Positions 1-7,182 are shown, counted from the first letter of the stretch. The stretch is DNA of 9,022 bases from Gallionella sp. (GCA_017880945.1 JADGRM010000081.1:1-9022); one strand, 5' to 3'. Program-made: numbers and translations. Notes: generated from the sequence alone by a model not told the origin.

Positions 1-358
1 TCGGATTGAATTCGAGAAGAAGGCTGACATTGCCGACCAACGGGATCTTGACGGAATAGCTGGCGCTCAAGACCGGTCTTCCTTCATCGCTGGAAATATC
101 AATATCGCTCGATTTGATCGCGGTGATGGCGTCAACCGATGCGCGCCTATCGAAAGATGCAATAATGTCGTGTGTACTGGCCTTTTGCATATCCGGATCA
201 TGTGCAATCGTCTGGAAGATATTTTTGATTTCCTCTGCCTGCATATATGCTGGCACAAGTTTCAGACCTGTGATGGCCAAAAAAACCAGCAGGAAGGCTC
301 CAAAAATAAATCCGCCAAATGTTATTCCCCGCTGCTGCACCGGCATTGCTGTATTCAT
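1..358 (-). CDS. DUF4845 family membrane protein, C-terminus cut by window edge
   Basis: Only the first 119 residues are present; the frame runs off the left edge. A short polar N-terminus with a QQRG motif (residues 8-11) is followed by one hydrophobic segment (about 12-32) and then LVPAYMQAEEIKN, typical of the small single-span DUF4845 proteins encoded between lepB and rnc in beta- and gammaproteobacteria. The function of the family is not established. The N-terminus loosely resembles a type IV pilin leader (QRGIT then hydrophobic), a known feature of this family, but pilin processing is not implied. The ATG at 358 follows an AGGAG six bases upstream and lies 14 bases after the lepB stop, so it is probably cotranscribed with lepB. 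A second in-frame ATG four codons later lacks a comparable site. The family assignment is from recognition of the pattern and the neighbourhood. Confidence 0.82.
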   Translation of the reverse strand, partial: MNTAMPVQQRGITFGGFIFGAFLLVFLAITGLKLVPAYMQAEEIKNIFQTIAHDPDMQKASTHDIIASFDRRASVDAITAIKSSDIDISSDEGRPVLSASYSVKIPLVGNVSLLLEFNP

Positions 359-372
359 TCTCCGCTCCTGGC

Positions 373-1176
373 TTATTTAATCGACATCCCTATGCGTTTC
401 AAATCAGAGAAATTCATCCAGATGAAAAATGCCTTGCCGACGATCTGGTTGTCCGGAACGAATCCCCAATAACGGCTGTCACGGCTGTTGTCGCGATTGT
501 CGCCCATCATGAAGTACTGCCCTGCCGGCACCTTGCAGCGCACCATTTCATTGTCATAACTGCAATTCTCGCGCCCGCTGAACTCGGCTACCGCACCCAG
601 ATGCAGCGTTGGCATCTCAGGATTGATCAGCACGGCGTGTTTGTGCTCACCCAATGTTTCGAGACGTCTTTCAGTATGCACAAAGTTCAAGCCGGTCTCA
701 ACGTAATTGTAATCCCCATCTGCTTGCTGCGCTTGTTCGACCCCGTTGATCCACAACCGCTTGTTGCGATATTCGACAGTATCGCCGGGAAGTCCGACCA
801 CGCGCTTGATATAATCCAGCGTAGGATTTTCAGGGTAGCGGAACACCATCACATCCCCGCGCTGCGGATCGTTAAGCTGAGCGATCTTTTGATTGATGAT
901 AGGCAGCCGCACGCCATATGTAAATTTATTCACCAGAATAAAGTCGCCGACCTGCAGCGTCGGGATCATCGAGCCGGAAGGTATCTTGAACGGCTCGATC
1001 AGGAAAGAACGAATGAAAAATACCACCAGAATGACCGGAAAGAAACTCTTGGCATATTCCACCCACCATGGCTCGACAACCCCGCTGCCGCGCTTGGCCG
1101 CCAAGGCGAAGCGATCCAACAACCAAATGCCGCCGGTAACCAGCAACAACACGAACATAATCAGTGCAAAATCCAT
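373..1176 (-). CDS. lepB: Signal peptidase I (leader peptidase)
   Basis: LepB is the inner-membrane serine protease that removes signal peptides from exported preproteins on the periplasmic side. The 267-residue protein has two N-terminal membrane segments (about 4-20 and 44-61). All the S26 family boxes are visible: the nucleophile in PSGSMIPTL (Ser69), the general-base lysine in DYIKRVVGLPGD (Lys124), and the GDNRDNSRDSRYWGFVP box at 225-241. Two cysteines, 205 and 214, lie in the periplasmic domain and could form a disulfide like the one in the E. coli enzyme (inference). It is shorter than E. coli LepB (324 residues), as is common outside enterics. The start is supported by AAGGAG five bases upstream of the ATG. 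It lies 15 bases after the lepA stop, the usual lepA-lepB operon arrangement. Substrates probably include the neighbouring DegP and RseB precursors. Confidence 0.97.
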   Translation of the reverse strand: MDFALIMFVLLLVTGGIWLLDRFALAAKRGSGVVEPWWVEYAKSFFPVILVVFFIRSFLIEPFKIPSGSMIPTLQVGDFILVNKFTYGVRLPIINQKIAQLNDPQRGDVMVFRYPENPTLDYIKRVVGLPGDTVEYRNKRLWINGVEQAQQADGDYNYVETGLNFVHTERRLETLGEHKHAVLINPEMPTLHLGAVAEFSGRENCSYDNEMVRCKVPAGQYFMMGDNRDNSRDSRYWGFVPDNQIVGKAFFIWMNFSDLKRIGMSIK

Positions 1177-1191
1177 CGTTACTCCTTAACC

Positions 1192-2982
1192 TTAATCGTC
1201 CACGCGCAGGATCGCCAGGAAGGCCTCCTGCGGAATCTCTACACTACCCACCTGCTTCATGCGTTTCTTGCCGGCTTTTTGTTTTTCCAGCAATTTTTTC
1301 TTGCGTGAAATATCGCCGCCATAACATTTGGCCAACACATTCTTGCGCATCGCCTTGACGTTCTCGCGCGCGATGATGTTCGAGCCGATCGTCGCCTGGA
1401 TCGCCACATCATACATCTGGCGGGGAATAAGTTCGCGCATCTTGGCCGCCACCTCGCGTCCGCGATGCTGGCTGTTGGCGCGATGCACGATCACCGACAG
1501 CGCGTCCACCTTCTCGCCGTTGATCATCATATCCACCTTGACCACATCCGCCGCACGGTATTCCTTGAACTCATAATCCATCGATGCATAGCCGCGCGAA
1601 ACCGATTTCAGCTTGTCGAAAAAATCCATCACGATTTCCGCCATCGGCATTTCATACACCAGCATCACCTGCTTGCCGTGATAACTGATGTTGATCTGCG
1701 TGCCGCGCTTCTGGGTACACAGCGTGATGACCGAACCCACATACTCCAGCGGCATGTAGAGATTCACTGTGACAATCGGCTCGCGAATTTCCTCGATCTT
1801 TGACGGGTCCGGCATCTTTGAAGGATTGTCCACTGTCAATACCTTGCCGTCGCGCTGCACCACCTCGTAGATCACCGTTGGCGCAGTGGTAATCAAGTCC
1901 ATATCAAACTCGCGCTCCAGCCGCTCCTGCACGATTTCCATGTGCAACAGGCCCAGGAAACCGCAGCGGAAACCGAACCCCAAAGCCTGCGACACTTCCG
2001 GCTCGTAACGCAGTGCCGCATCGTTCAGCTTGAGTTTCTCCAGCGAGTCGCGCAACGCTTCATATTGGTTAGACTCCACCGGAAATAATCCGGCAAACAC
2101 CTGCGGCTGCACTTCCTTGAAACCGGGCAACGCTTGCTGCGCTGGTTTATTCAGATGGGTGATCGTATCGCCTACCCTGGCCGCTTTCAGTTCCTTGACC
2201 CCGGCGATGACAAAACCGACTTGGCCGGCGCTCAAACTTTCTCGTGGCTGCGACTTGGGCGTGAACACGCCGACATTTTCGGTCAGATGCTGCGCGCCCG
2301 TCGCCATGAACAGGATTTTTTCCTTGGGCCTGAGCGTGCCGTTCATCACCCGCACCAGCATCACCACGCCGACGTAGTTGTCAAACCAGGAATCGATTAT
2401 CAGTGCCTGCAACGGTGCATCTGGATCACCTTTGGGTGGCGGCACCTTGGCAATCATCGCTTCCAGCACATCCTGCACACCCTCGCCGGTCTTGGCCGAA
2501 CAGCGCGTAGCATCGTGCGCATCGATACCGATCACTTCTTCGATTTCCTCGATGGCATTTTCCGGATCCGCCGATGGCAGGTCGATCTTGTTCAGCACCG
2601 GCACCACTTCGACACCCAGATCCAGCGCGGTGTAGCAGTTCGCCACGGTCTGCGCCTCAACACCCTGTGAGGCATCCACCACCAGCAACGCGCCCTCACA
2701 TGCCGACAACGAGCGCGACACCTCATAGGAAAAATCCACATGCCCCGGTGTGTCGATCAGGTTGAGGTTATAAACCTGTCCATCCCGCGCCTTGTAGCTT
2801 AACGCGGCCGTCTGCGCCTTGATAGTGATGCCGCGCTCGCGTTCCAAATCCATTGAGTCGAGCACCTGCGCTTCCATCTCGCGATCGGACAAGCCGCCGC
2901 ACAACTGGATGATGCGATCAGCTAGAGTGGACTTGCCATGGTCGATGTGAGCAATGATGGAGAAATTACGGATATGCTGCAT
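1192..2982 (-). CDS. lepA: Elongation factor 4 (translational GTPase LepA)
   Basis: LepA/EF-4 is a ribosome-binding GTPase related to EF-G, linked to back-translocation, ribosome assembly and tuning of elongation under stress. With the ATG at 2982 the product is 596 residues, close to E. coli LepA (599). The G-domain motifs are intact: P-loop AHIDHGKST (11-19), switch I RERGITIK (about 48-55), DTPGH (77-81, catalytic His81), NKID (131-134) and SAKTG (162-166). The C-terminal LepA-specific domain ends in a lysine-rich stretch followed by a VGSVEIPQEAF segment typical of the family. A TTG three codons upstream (2991) extends the frame, but the N-terminus MQHIRNFSIIAHIDHGKST aligns with the family from the ATG. 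A weak GGA lies four bases upstream of that ATG. About 100 bases separate it from degP; a candidate promoter and hairpin lie in that gap. Confidence 0.97.
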   Translation of the reverse strand: MQHIRNFSIIAHIDHGKSTLADRIIQLCGGLSDREMEAQVLDSMDLERERGITIKAQTAALSYKARDGQVYNLNLIDTPGHVDFSYEVSRSLSACEGALLVVDASQGVEAQTVANCYTALDLGVEVVPVLNKIDLPSADPENAIEEIEEVIGIDAHDATRCSAKTGEGVQDVLEAMIAKVPPPKGDPDAPLQALIIDSWFDNYVGVVMLVRVMNGTLRPKEKILFMATGAQHLTENVGVFTPKSQPRESLSAGQVGFVIAGVKELKAARVGDTITHLNKPAQQALPGFKEVQPQVFAGLFPVESNQYEALRDSLEKLKLNDAALRYEPEVSQALGFGFRCGFLGLLHMEIVQERLEREFDMDLITTAPTVIYEVVQRDGKVLTVDNPSKMPDPSKIEEIREPIVTVNLYMPLEYVGSVITLCTQKRGTQINISYHGKQVMLVYEMPMAEIVMDFFDKLKSVSRGYASMDYEFKEYRAADVVKVDMMINGEKVDALSVIVHRANSQHRGREVAAKMRELIPRQMYDVAIQATIGSNIIARENVKAMRKNVLAKCYGGDISRKKKLLEKQKAGKKRMKQVGSVEIPQEAFLAILRVDD

Positions 2983-2992
2983 AGAGTCCAAA

Positions 2993-3016
2993 ATAAAAAT
3001 CCCGCCTAAACCGGCG
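2993..3016 (-). terminator. Possible hairpin with T-rich tail ahead of lepA
   Basis: On the minus strand CGCC-GGTTTA-GGCG (3016-3003) forms a four-base-pair GC stem, followed by GGATTTTTATTT. This is the shape of a weak intrinsic terminator or attenuator between degP and lepA. The stem is short, and an alternative pairing (GGCG at 3013-3016 with CGCC at 3028-3031, enclosing TTCGCGAA) competes with it. No folding energy was computed. It could simply be leader structure in the lepA transcript. Confidence 0.28.
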
Positions 3017-3049
3017 TTTTCGCGAAGCGCCCAAAATTCAAAGGGACGG

Positions 3050-3055
3050 ATTCTA
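3050..3055 (-). promoter_or_regulatory. Candidate internal promoter -10 element for lepA
   Basis: The minus strand reads TAGAAT (five of six matches to TATAAT) at 3055-3050, just downstream of degP. Transcription would start near 3043 and give a leader of about 60 bases to the lepA ATG at 2982. No good -35 hexamer lies at 16-18 bases. A small dyad (CCGA-TTTGG-TCGG, plus strand 3057-3069) sits directly upstream. An internal promoter would separate lepA-lepB expression from the envelope-stress genes. Confidence 0.35.
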
Positions 3056-3086
3056 GCCGATTTGGTCGGGACACGCAGGACTGTGA

Positions 3087-4484
3087 TTACTTTTCGTCCA
3101 GTTTGATCGCCACGTACGAGGCGTTGTCATCACGCCGCACCAGCAACGCGACATTCCGCCCCTTGGGCACCCGCTTGATAAATTCGTTGAATTGCGCCAG
3201 CGAACGAATTGGCGCATTGCCGATCGCCAGCAGCACATCACCCTGATGCAGCCCGGCGGCACGCGCAGCCGATCCTTTGGCATCCTCTACCAGCAAACCA
3301 CCATTGATTTGCAACTCTTGCTGCTGCTCCTTGGTTAACTCGCTGACGGCAATTCCCAGACGTGAAACCGTCTCGCCCACATCGTCGTCCTGCTTCTTCT
3401 TGGAAGCCCGAGCCAGCATGCCGTCTTCCGGCAACTCTGCAACCTCAACGGTGACTTTCTTGGCTTCACCCTTGCGCCACAACTCGACCACCACCTTGCT
3501 GCCCGGCTTGATCGCCGCCACCATACGAGGCAAATCGCTGGAACTATTCACCGCCTTGCCGTCGAATTTGAGAATCACATCGCTTGCCTCGATGCCCGCC
3601 TTGTCCGCCGGAGCATTTTTTTCAACACTGCTGATGAGTGCGCCATTGGGTTTGCTCAAGCCGAACGATTCAGCCAGCTCTTGTGTCAATTCCTGTATCG
3701 TCACCCCGATACGTCCACGCGTCACCTTGCCGCTAGTGCGCAATTGGTCAGACACTTGCATCGCCACATCGATCGGAATCGCGAAAGACAAGCCCATCGA
3801 ACCACCGGAACGGGTATAGATTTGCGAATTGATGCCGACCACTTCTTCATTCATATTGAACAACGGGCCGCCGGAACTACCGGGATTGATTGCCACATCA
3901 GTCTGGATAAATGGCACGTAATTGTCTTGCGGCAGAGAACGTCCCTTGGCGCTGACAATGCCGGCAGTCACGCTGCTATCAAAGCCGAATGGTGAACCGA
4001 TCGCAACCACCCATTCCCCTACCTTCAACTTGTTCGGATCGCCTACATTGACTTTCGGCAAACCGCTCGCTTCGATTTTCAGCAAAGCCACATCGGTACG
4101 TTTGTCTGCCCCAATGACTTTGGCGCGAAACTCACGCTTGTCAGTCAGGCGCACGGTGATTTTGTCGGCATGATCCACCACATGCGCATTGGTCATGATG
4201 TAGCCATCGGCACTGATGATGAAACCCGAGCCCAGAGATTGCAATTCCTGCTCGCGCGGCATCTGCGGCGCAAAGTGACGGAAGAAGTCGTAGAACGGAT
4301 CCCCCTCTGGCACATTGGGCAAAATTTGCTCATTACGCATGATTTGCGTGGTGCTGATATTGACAACCGCCGCACCCTGTTTTTCCGCCAAATCAGTGAA
4401 ATCCGGCAACTCCTTGGTCAGCGCCGATGCGCTGCATGTCACCCCGAATACCAGAATGAACAGGCTCGTAAATTTTCTCAGCAT
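3087..4484 (-). CDS. degP: Periplasmic serine protease DegP/MucD (HtrA family)
   Basis: This is a DegP/DegQ/MucD-type periplasmic protease and chaperone (465 residues) that clears misfolded envelope proteins. A signal peptide with basic start, hydrophobic core and an ASA site suggests cleavage after Ala21. The catalytic triad is His101 (TNAHVV), Asp131 (RTDVALLKI) and Ser204 (NPGSSGGPLFN). Two PDZ domains follow, at about 258-350 and 375-462, joined by a Lys/Asp-rich linker (KKKQDDD, about 362-368). Two PDZ domains separate it from the single-PDZ DegS class. GGAGGG lies seven to eight bases before the ATG. It sits directly after rseC, as mucD follows mucC in pseudomonads, and is probably expressed with the sigma-E module. 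The choice between the names degP, degQ and mucD rests on context; protease identity is firm. Confidence 0.95.
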   Translation of the reverse strand: MLRKFTSLFILVFGVTCSASALTKELPDFTDLAEKQGAAVVNISTTQIMRNEQILPNVPEGDPFYDFFRHFAPQMPREQELQSLGSGFIISADGYIMTNAHVVDHADKITVRLTDKREFRAKVIGADKRTDVALLKIEASGLPKVNVGDPNKLKVGEWVVAIGSPFGFDSSVTAGIVSAKGRSLPQDNYVPFIQTDVAINPGSSGGPLFNMNEEVVGINSQIYTRSGGSMGLSFAIPIDVAMQVSDQLRTSGKVTRGRIGVTIQELTQELAESFGLSKPNGALISSVEKNAPADKAGIEASDVILKFDGKAVNSSSDLPRMVAAIKPGSKVVVELWRKGEAKKVTVEVAELPEDGMLARASKKKQDDDVGETVSRLGIAVSELTKEQQQELQINGGLLVEDAKGSAARAAGLHQGDVLLAIGNAPIRSLAQFNEFIKRVPKGRNVALLVRRDDNASYVAIKLDEK

Positions 4485-4523
4485 GCGATTCCCTCCAACA
4501 ACAAATAATTAACAATTTATGGT

Positions 4524-4562
4524 GCGAGAACCTCTGCTGGCATGGGTCGCCCCTACTCTCGC
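4524..4562 (-). repeat. Imperfect dyad in the rseC-degP spacer
   Basis: GCGAGA (4524-4529) and TCTCGC (4557-4562) are perfect reverse complements and flank a 27-base loop that contains a nested GGG-TCG-CCC. The dyad spans the rseC stop codon (4553-4555) and most of the 68-base spacer before degP. It could be an mRNA structure that tunes degP relative to rseC, or chance. There is no T-run after it, so it does not look like an intrinsic terminator. Confidence 0.3.
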
Positions 4563-4999
4563 CATAGCCTCGCTATATAAGGCTGGAAGCGGCTCCTGTC
4601 TTGGCGCAATGATATCCATTTGGCGAAAGCAAACCCGACAAGCAATCCAAGCAATGCACCTACGGCTGCATAACCATCATGCTGTTCGGTCTGTGCCGCC
4701 AAAATATTCCCAAGCATCGCGCCCATGAGCAACAACGTCAACGGTAACAAATAAACCAAGCCTATCCCACGCAATACCGCACCCTCAGCAACCGATATGA
4801 TGACTTGATCGCCGACATTCGCATTGATTTGGTTGTCTACTCGGAATTGGCGCGGTTTGCTGCAAAACAATTGGGACAGCTTGCCCGCCCCGCAACCCTT
4901 GCCACTGCACTGCTCGCATCCATTCGCCTGACTTGCCTGGACCAGCGCATATTTTCCATCAGTCTGTACGATTATGGCACGCGTCTCCAGCATGATCAT
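4553..4999 (-). CDS. rseC: RseC/MucC family inner-membrane protein
   Basis: RseC is a small inner-membrane protein of the sigma-E operon, linked to positive modulation of sigma-E and, in enterics, to reduction of the SoxR iron-sulfur cluster with the Rsx complex. The 148-residue product has the family layout: a soluble N-terminal part with a cysteine cluster (Cys28, Cys31, Cys36 and Cys46, within NGCEQCSGKGCGAG and LFCSK), a GDQVIISV turn, then two membrane helices (about 78-101 and 109-128). The ATG at 4999 overlaps the rseB stop as ATGA. A second ATG two codons later is also possible. No strong ribosome-binding site is seen, so translation is probably coupled to rseB. The cysteines suggest redox or metal binding; this is inference from the family. 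Confidence 0.93.
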   Translation of the reverse strand: MIMLETRAIIVQTDGKYALVQASQANGCEQCSGKGCGAGKLSQLFCSKPRQFRVDNQINANVGDQVIISVAEGAVLRGIGLVYLLPLTLLLMGAMLGNILAAQTEQHDGYAAVGALLGLLVGFAFAKWISLRQDRSRFQPYIARLWRE

Positions 5000-5973
5000 T
5001 TACCGTTATAGCGTACCGAATCGATTACTTGCATCACTGTGTGTGGCGGAACTTCTCCAACCACGGTAACCAGGGACTTATCCATCACTTTGTGATACAG
5101 ATTCACCGCGCCACGACTGGATAATCCATCCACATCATCTTCATCCCCATCATTCGGCTCGATGAATATTGAAATCGCACTCAAACCGTCGGAGTACACA
5201 ATTTGTGTCACAAGGTTATCTTTGCCGTGCATGGGCCGCAGAATCTCCATCGTCTTTTGGAAACCGGTCGGCAACATATCGGCCACCCACCCGCTGTTGG
5301 TGGGCGCGAAGCCATTTCCTGCTTGCGGCGGCTTGGGCGAACCATTGCCATTGCCATGGATATCCGGCAAATCACACTTCTCGCACCAAGAACGATCGAT
5401 CTTTCCGCCGATCTGCAATTGGGTAAAGGCATATTGTTCAGCCACTTGATTTTTGTCGCCCAGCACAGCAACCTTCAACAACAAACCCGAATCGGTATGC
5501 ACCCACATTTTATGCGTATAGCGCAAATTATCTTTGGGCTGAAACAAGATGACCTGAGCGTTGTAACCCGCCACTCGCTCCACCCCCAGCAATTTGGCCT
5601 GATAGTTCGCGTTCAACGCGGATAACTGTTCGGGCAACAAATACGGGAACCTGCCACGTCCTTGCTGGCTGTCAATCTGTACCATCTTGTGGTTGGTGTA
5701 GCTCCAAACCTGCCCATCATGGCGAATTATTTCTCGCTTGGGGCCATCCAGGCTTTCCAGCTTCTCATATTCGCTGCCTGCTTCGTTTACGTGGATGATG
5801 TTCGAAGTCTCGACATGATTGCCATATTGATAAACGAACACCCCGCTGTAATCGGTTTGGTGTCCCGCAAAAGCGGCGACCTCGAGCCAATCAAGGCCGA
5901 CCGGCCTCTCTTCTGCATAGACATTCGCGACAAGCGCGAGCAGCATTCCACAAAGCGCAACACGCAACTTCAT
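4996..5973 (-). CDS. rseB: Sigma-E regulatory periplasmic protein RseB/MucB
   Basis: RseB binds the periplasmic part of RseA and shields it from site-1 proteolysis until it senses lipopolysaccharide or lipoprotein stress. The 325-residue protein has a signal peptide with cleavage expected after Ala20 (NVYA then EERP), a LolA-like N-terminal lipid-sensing domain (about 25-190, including SGVFVYQYGNHVETS), and the C-terminal MucB/RseB domain (about 227-322, including LPTGF and DGLSAISIFIE). Between them is an unusual linker with a Cys197-x-x-Cys200 pair and a Gly/Asn/Pro-rich run (207-217), which I do not associate with E. coli RseB. AGGGG lies ten bases before the ATG. The gene begins 25 bases after the rseA stop, and its last four bases overlap rseC. 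Confidence 0.94.
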   Translation of the reverse strand: MKLRVALCGMLLALVANVYAEERPVGLDWLEVAAFAGHQTDYSGVFVYQYGNHVETSNIIHVNEAGSEYEKLESLDGPKREIIRHDGQVWSYTNHKMVQIDSQQGRGRFPYLLPEQLSALNANYQAKLLGVERVAGYNAQVILFQPKDNLRYTHKMWVHTDSGLLLKVAVLGDKNQVAEQYAFTQLQIGGKIDRSWCEKCDLPDIHGNGNGSPKPPQAGNGFAPTNSGWVADMLPTGFQKTMEILRPMHGKDNLVTQIVYSDGLSAISIFIEPNDGDEDDVDGLSSRGAVNLYHKVMDKSLVTVVGEVPPHTVMQVIDSVRYNGK

Positions 5974-5998
5974 CGCTATTTTTCCCCTGCGTTACTTC

Positions 5999-6529
5999 TC
6001 ATTTGGCTTGATTTTCGCTTGGTTTGCTTGGGAGGGTGGCTTCATCGCTGCTGTAAGAAACGGCGCGGATATAGGTTGCGCCGCCATTCACATCCGCGCT
6101 GGGGGAAAATTCCTGGTGCGCTATCAAATAATCCTCGGAATTAGGCTGGATTTGCATGCTCGCTGGACGCAAAGCGGCTTGTTGCATCGCCATCTGGGGG
6201 GCTATCTCAGGACTGATCTGTAACGACATCCAAGCCACCACGCCGACAGCCGACAGCGAGGCCACCGCCGACAGTGCAAACGTACGCATTTTCTGTTTTA
6301 CCGCATGACCGCGCGGAGCCAGCACAACAGGCTCATCCTGCATACGTTCACGCACCTTCGCACTCAAATCAGAATGGATGTGATCCGGTTGGCGCAGCAC
6401 ATCGCCAATCAAATGGTAGGCAACCCAATTTTTACGAGTCGCGGGGTCGCGTTTAAATTGGTCAAGCACCATCCCCACATCATCCTCGAACAATTCGCCA
6501 TCCATCAATGCAGAAATCTCTTGCTTCAT
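5999..6529 (-). CDS. rseA: Anti-sigma-E factor RseA/MucA
   Basis: RseA is a single-span inner-membrane protein whose cytoplasmic domain sequesters sigma-E and whose periplasmic tail is cut in regulated intramembrane proteolysis. From the ATG at 6529 it is 176 residues. The N-terminal anti-sigma domain opens with MKQEISALMDGEL and continues through RKNWVAYHLIGDVLR; a hydrophobic segment follows (about 83-102), then a periplasmic tail of about 74 residues. A GTG at 6538 extends the frame by three codons, but AGAGGTGG (6542-6535) sits exactly five bases before the ATG, so the ATG is preferred. That binding site is written in the last codons of rpoE, and the ATG lies two bases after the rpoE stop. 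This implies coupled, balanced synthesis of sigma and anti-sigma factor. Cleavage sites cannot be read from sequence alone. Confidence 0.93.
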   Translation of the reverse strand: MKQEISALMDGELFEDDVGMVLDQFKRDPATRKNWVAYHLIGDVLRQPDHIHSDLSAKVRERMQDEPVVLAPRGHAVKQKMRTFALSAVASLSAVGVVAWMSLQISPEIAPQMAMQQAALRPASMQIQPNSEDYLIAHQEFSPSADVNGGATYIRAVSYSSDEATLPSKPSENQAK

Positions 6530-6531
6530 AT

Positions 6532-7131
6532 CTACCACCTCTTACCCTTGCTGGTTTCTAACAACGGACGCAGATTCTCCGCAACCGCTTCGCGCGCCCT
6601 GAAAATTCTCGACCGTACAGTGCCGACCGGGCAATTCATTACACTGGCAATTTCCTCATAACTCAAACCTTCTATCTCGCGCAGCGTCAAAGCGCTACGC
6701 AAATCTTCCGGCAACTGTAGTAATGAAGCTTGCACTACGTCGACAACCTGTTTGCTCATAAGTTCATTTTCCGGCGTACTGACTTCACGAAGCAGACTGG
6801 CCTCTTCAAACGACTCCGCATCATCCGCATCAAACGGCGTACTGGTGGGCGCGCGGCGCTTGTTCGCCAACAGGTGGTTTTTTGCCGTATTGATGCCGAT
6901 GCGATACAACCAAGTATAGAACGCACTCTCGCCGCGAAAACCGGGCAACGCGCGGTAAGCCTTGATAAAAGCATCTTGCGTAACGTCCTCTGCTTCAGCC
7001 GAATCCCGCACAAAACGAGAAATGAGCCGCCCGAGCTTACGCTGGTATTTTGATACCAACAAATCAAAGGCGTGCTTATCGCCGCGCTGGACACGCTCTA
7101 CCAGCTGTTGATCGACATCTCGCTCTGTCAT
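6532..7131 (-). CDS. rpoE: RNA polymerase sigma-E factor (RpoE/AlgU, ECF group)
   Basis: This 199-residue extracytoplasmic-function sigma factor directs the envelope-stress regulon. Sigma region 2 (about 25-90) includes EDVTQDAFIKAYRAL and FRGESAFYTWLYRIGINTAKN. Region 4 (about 133-183) ends in the helix-turn-helix GLSYEEIASVMNCPVGTVRS (from 155), all very close to E. coli RpoE. The C-terminus carries a short extra tail (about 190-199, rich in Lys). The ATG at 7131 has a poor ribosome-binding site: AGGG abuts it and a GGA is about twelve bases away. It overlaps the stop of a 16-codon leader frame, so translation may be coupled. Activity is expected to be set by RseA and RseB from the genes that follow. 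nadB diverges upstream, as in E. coli. Confidence 0.97.
   Translation of the reverse strand: MTERDVDQQLVERVQRGDKHAFDLLVSKYQRKLGRLISRFVRDSAEAEDVTQDAFIKAYRALPGFRGESAFYTWLYRIGINTAKNHLLANKRRAPTSTPFDADDAESFEEASLLREVSTPENELMSKQVVDVVQASLLQLPEDLRSALTLREIEGLSYEEIASVMNCPVGTVRSRIFRAREAVAENLRPLLETSKGKRW
6535..6542 (-). promoter_or_regulatory. rseA ribosome-binding site inside the rpoE 3' end
   Basis: AGAGGTGG on the minus strand matches the Shine-Dalgarno core with one mismatch. It lies five bases before the rseA ATG at 6529 and is embedded in the final Lys-Arg-Trp codons of rpoE. It decides the rseA start in favour of ATG 6529 over GTG 6538, which itself falls inside this site. Confidence 0.75.
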
Positions 7132-7178
7132 CCCTGACTATTCCAAATTATTATGTTGCTGAACGATTTGTTCCGCAT
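7128..7178 (-). CDS. Candidate 16-residue leader peptide ahead of rpoE
   Basis: An ATG at 7178 opens a 16-codon frame (MRNKSFSNIIIWNSQG) whose TGA overlaps the rpoE ATG as ATGA. An in-frame TGA about ten codons upstream limits extension, and no other start codon lies in between. No Shine-Dalgarno site is at usable distance; the nearest GGAG is 14 bases upstream. The A of the ATG lies five bases beyond a good -10 box, so the frame could be translated from a leaderless message. E. coli has an rpoE leader peptide (rseD) coupled to rpoE translation; the resemblance here is positional, not by sequence. A frame this short can arise by chance, and the TGA overlap is automatic for any ATG followed by A. 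Confidence 0.35.
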   Translation of the reverse strand: MRNKSFSNIIIWNSQG

Positions 7179-7182
7179 GGAG

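Noticed and set aside
298..358. DUF4845 protein as a type IV pilin
   Set aside because: The QQRGIT-plus-hydrophobic start is only superficially pilin-like: the Glu5-type residue is absent and the rest of the sequence and the position after lepB match DUF4845.
319..1308. Long plus-strand open frame of 329 codons antisense to lepB
   Set aside because: It lies over lepB, whose catalytic motifs are all intact; the product is rich in His, Arg and Gln, as expected of a reverse-frame shadow, with no recognisable domain.
2983..2991. TTG at 2991 as the lepA start
   Set aside because: It adds only three residues upstream of an N-terminus that aligns with the family from the ATG at 2982. The ATG is the usual choice.
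4422..4484. DegP as a lipoprotein through Cys17
   Set aside because: The residues before the cysteine are Gly-Val-Thr, which lack the Gly/Ala/Ser at -1 of a lipobox. An ordinary ASA cleavage site follows a few residues later.
6530..6538. GTG at 6538 as the rseA start
   Set aside because: The GTG falls inside the ribosome-binding site that is ideally spaced for the ATG at 6529.
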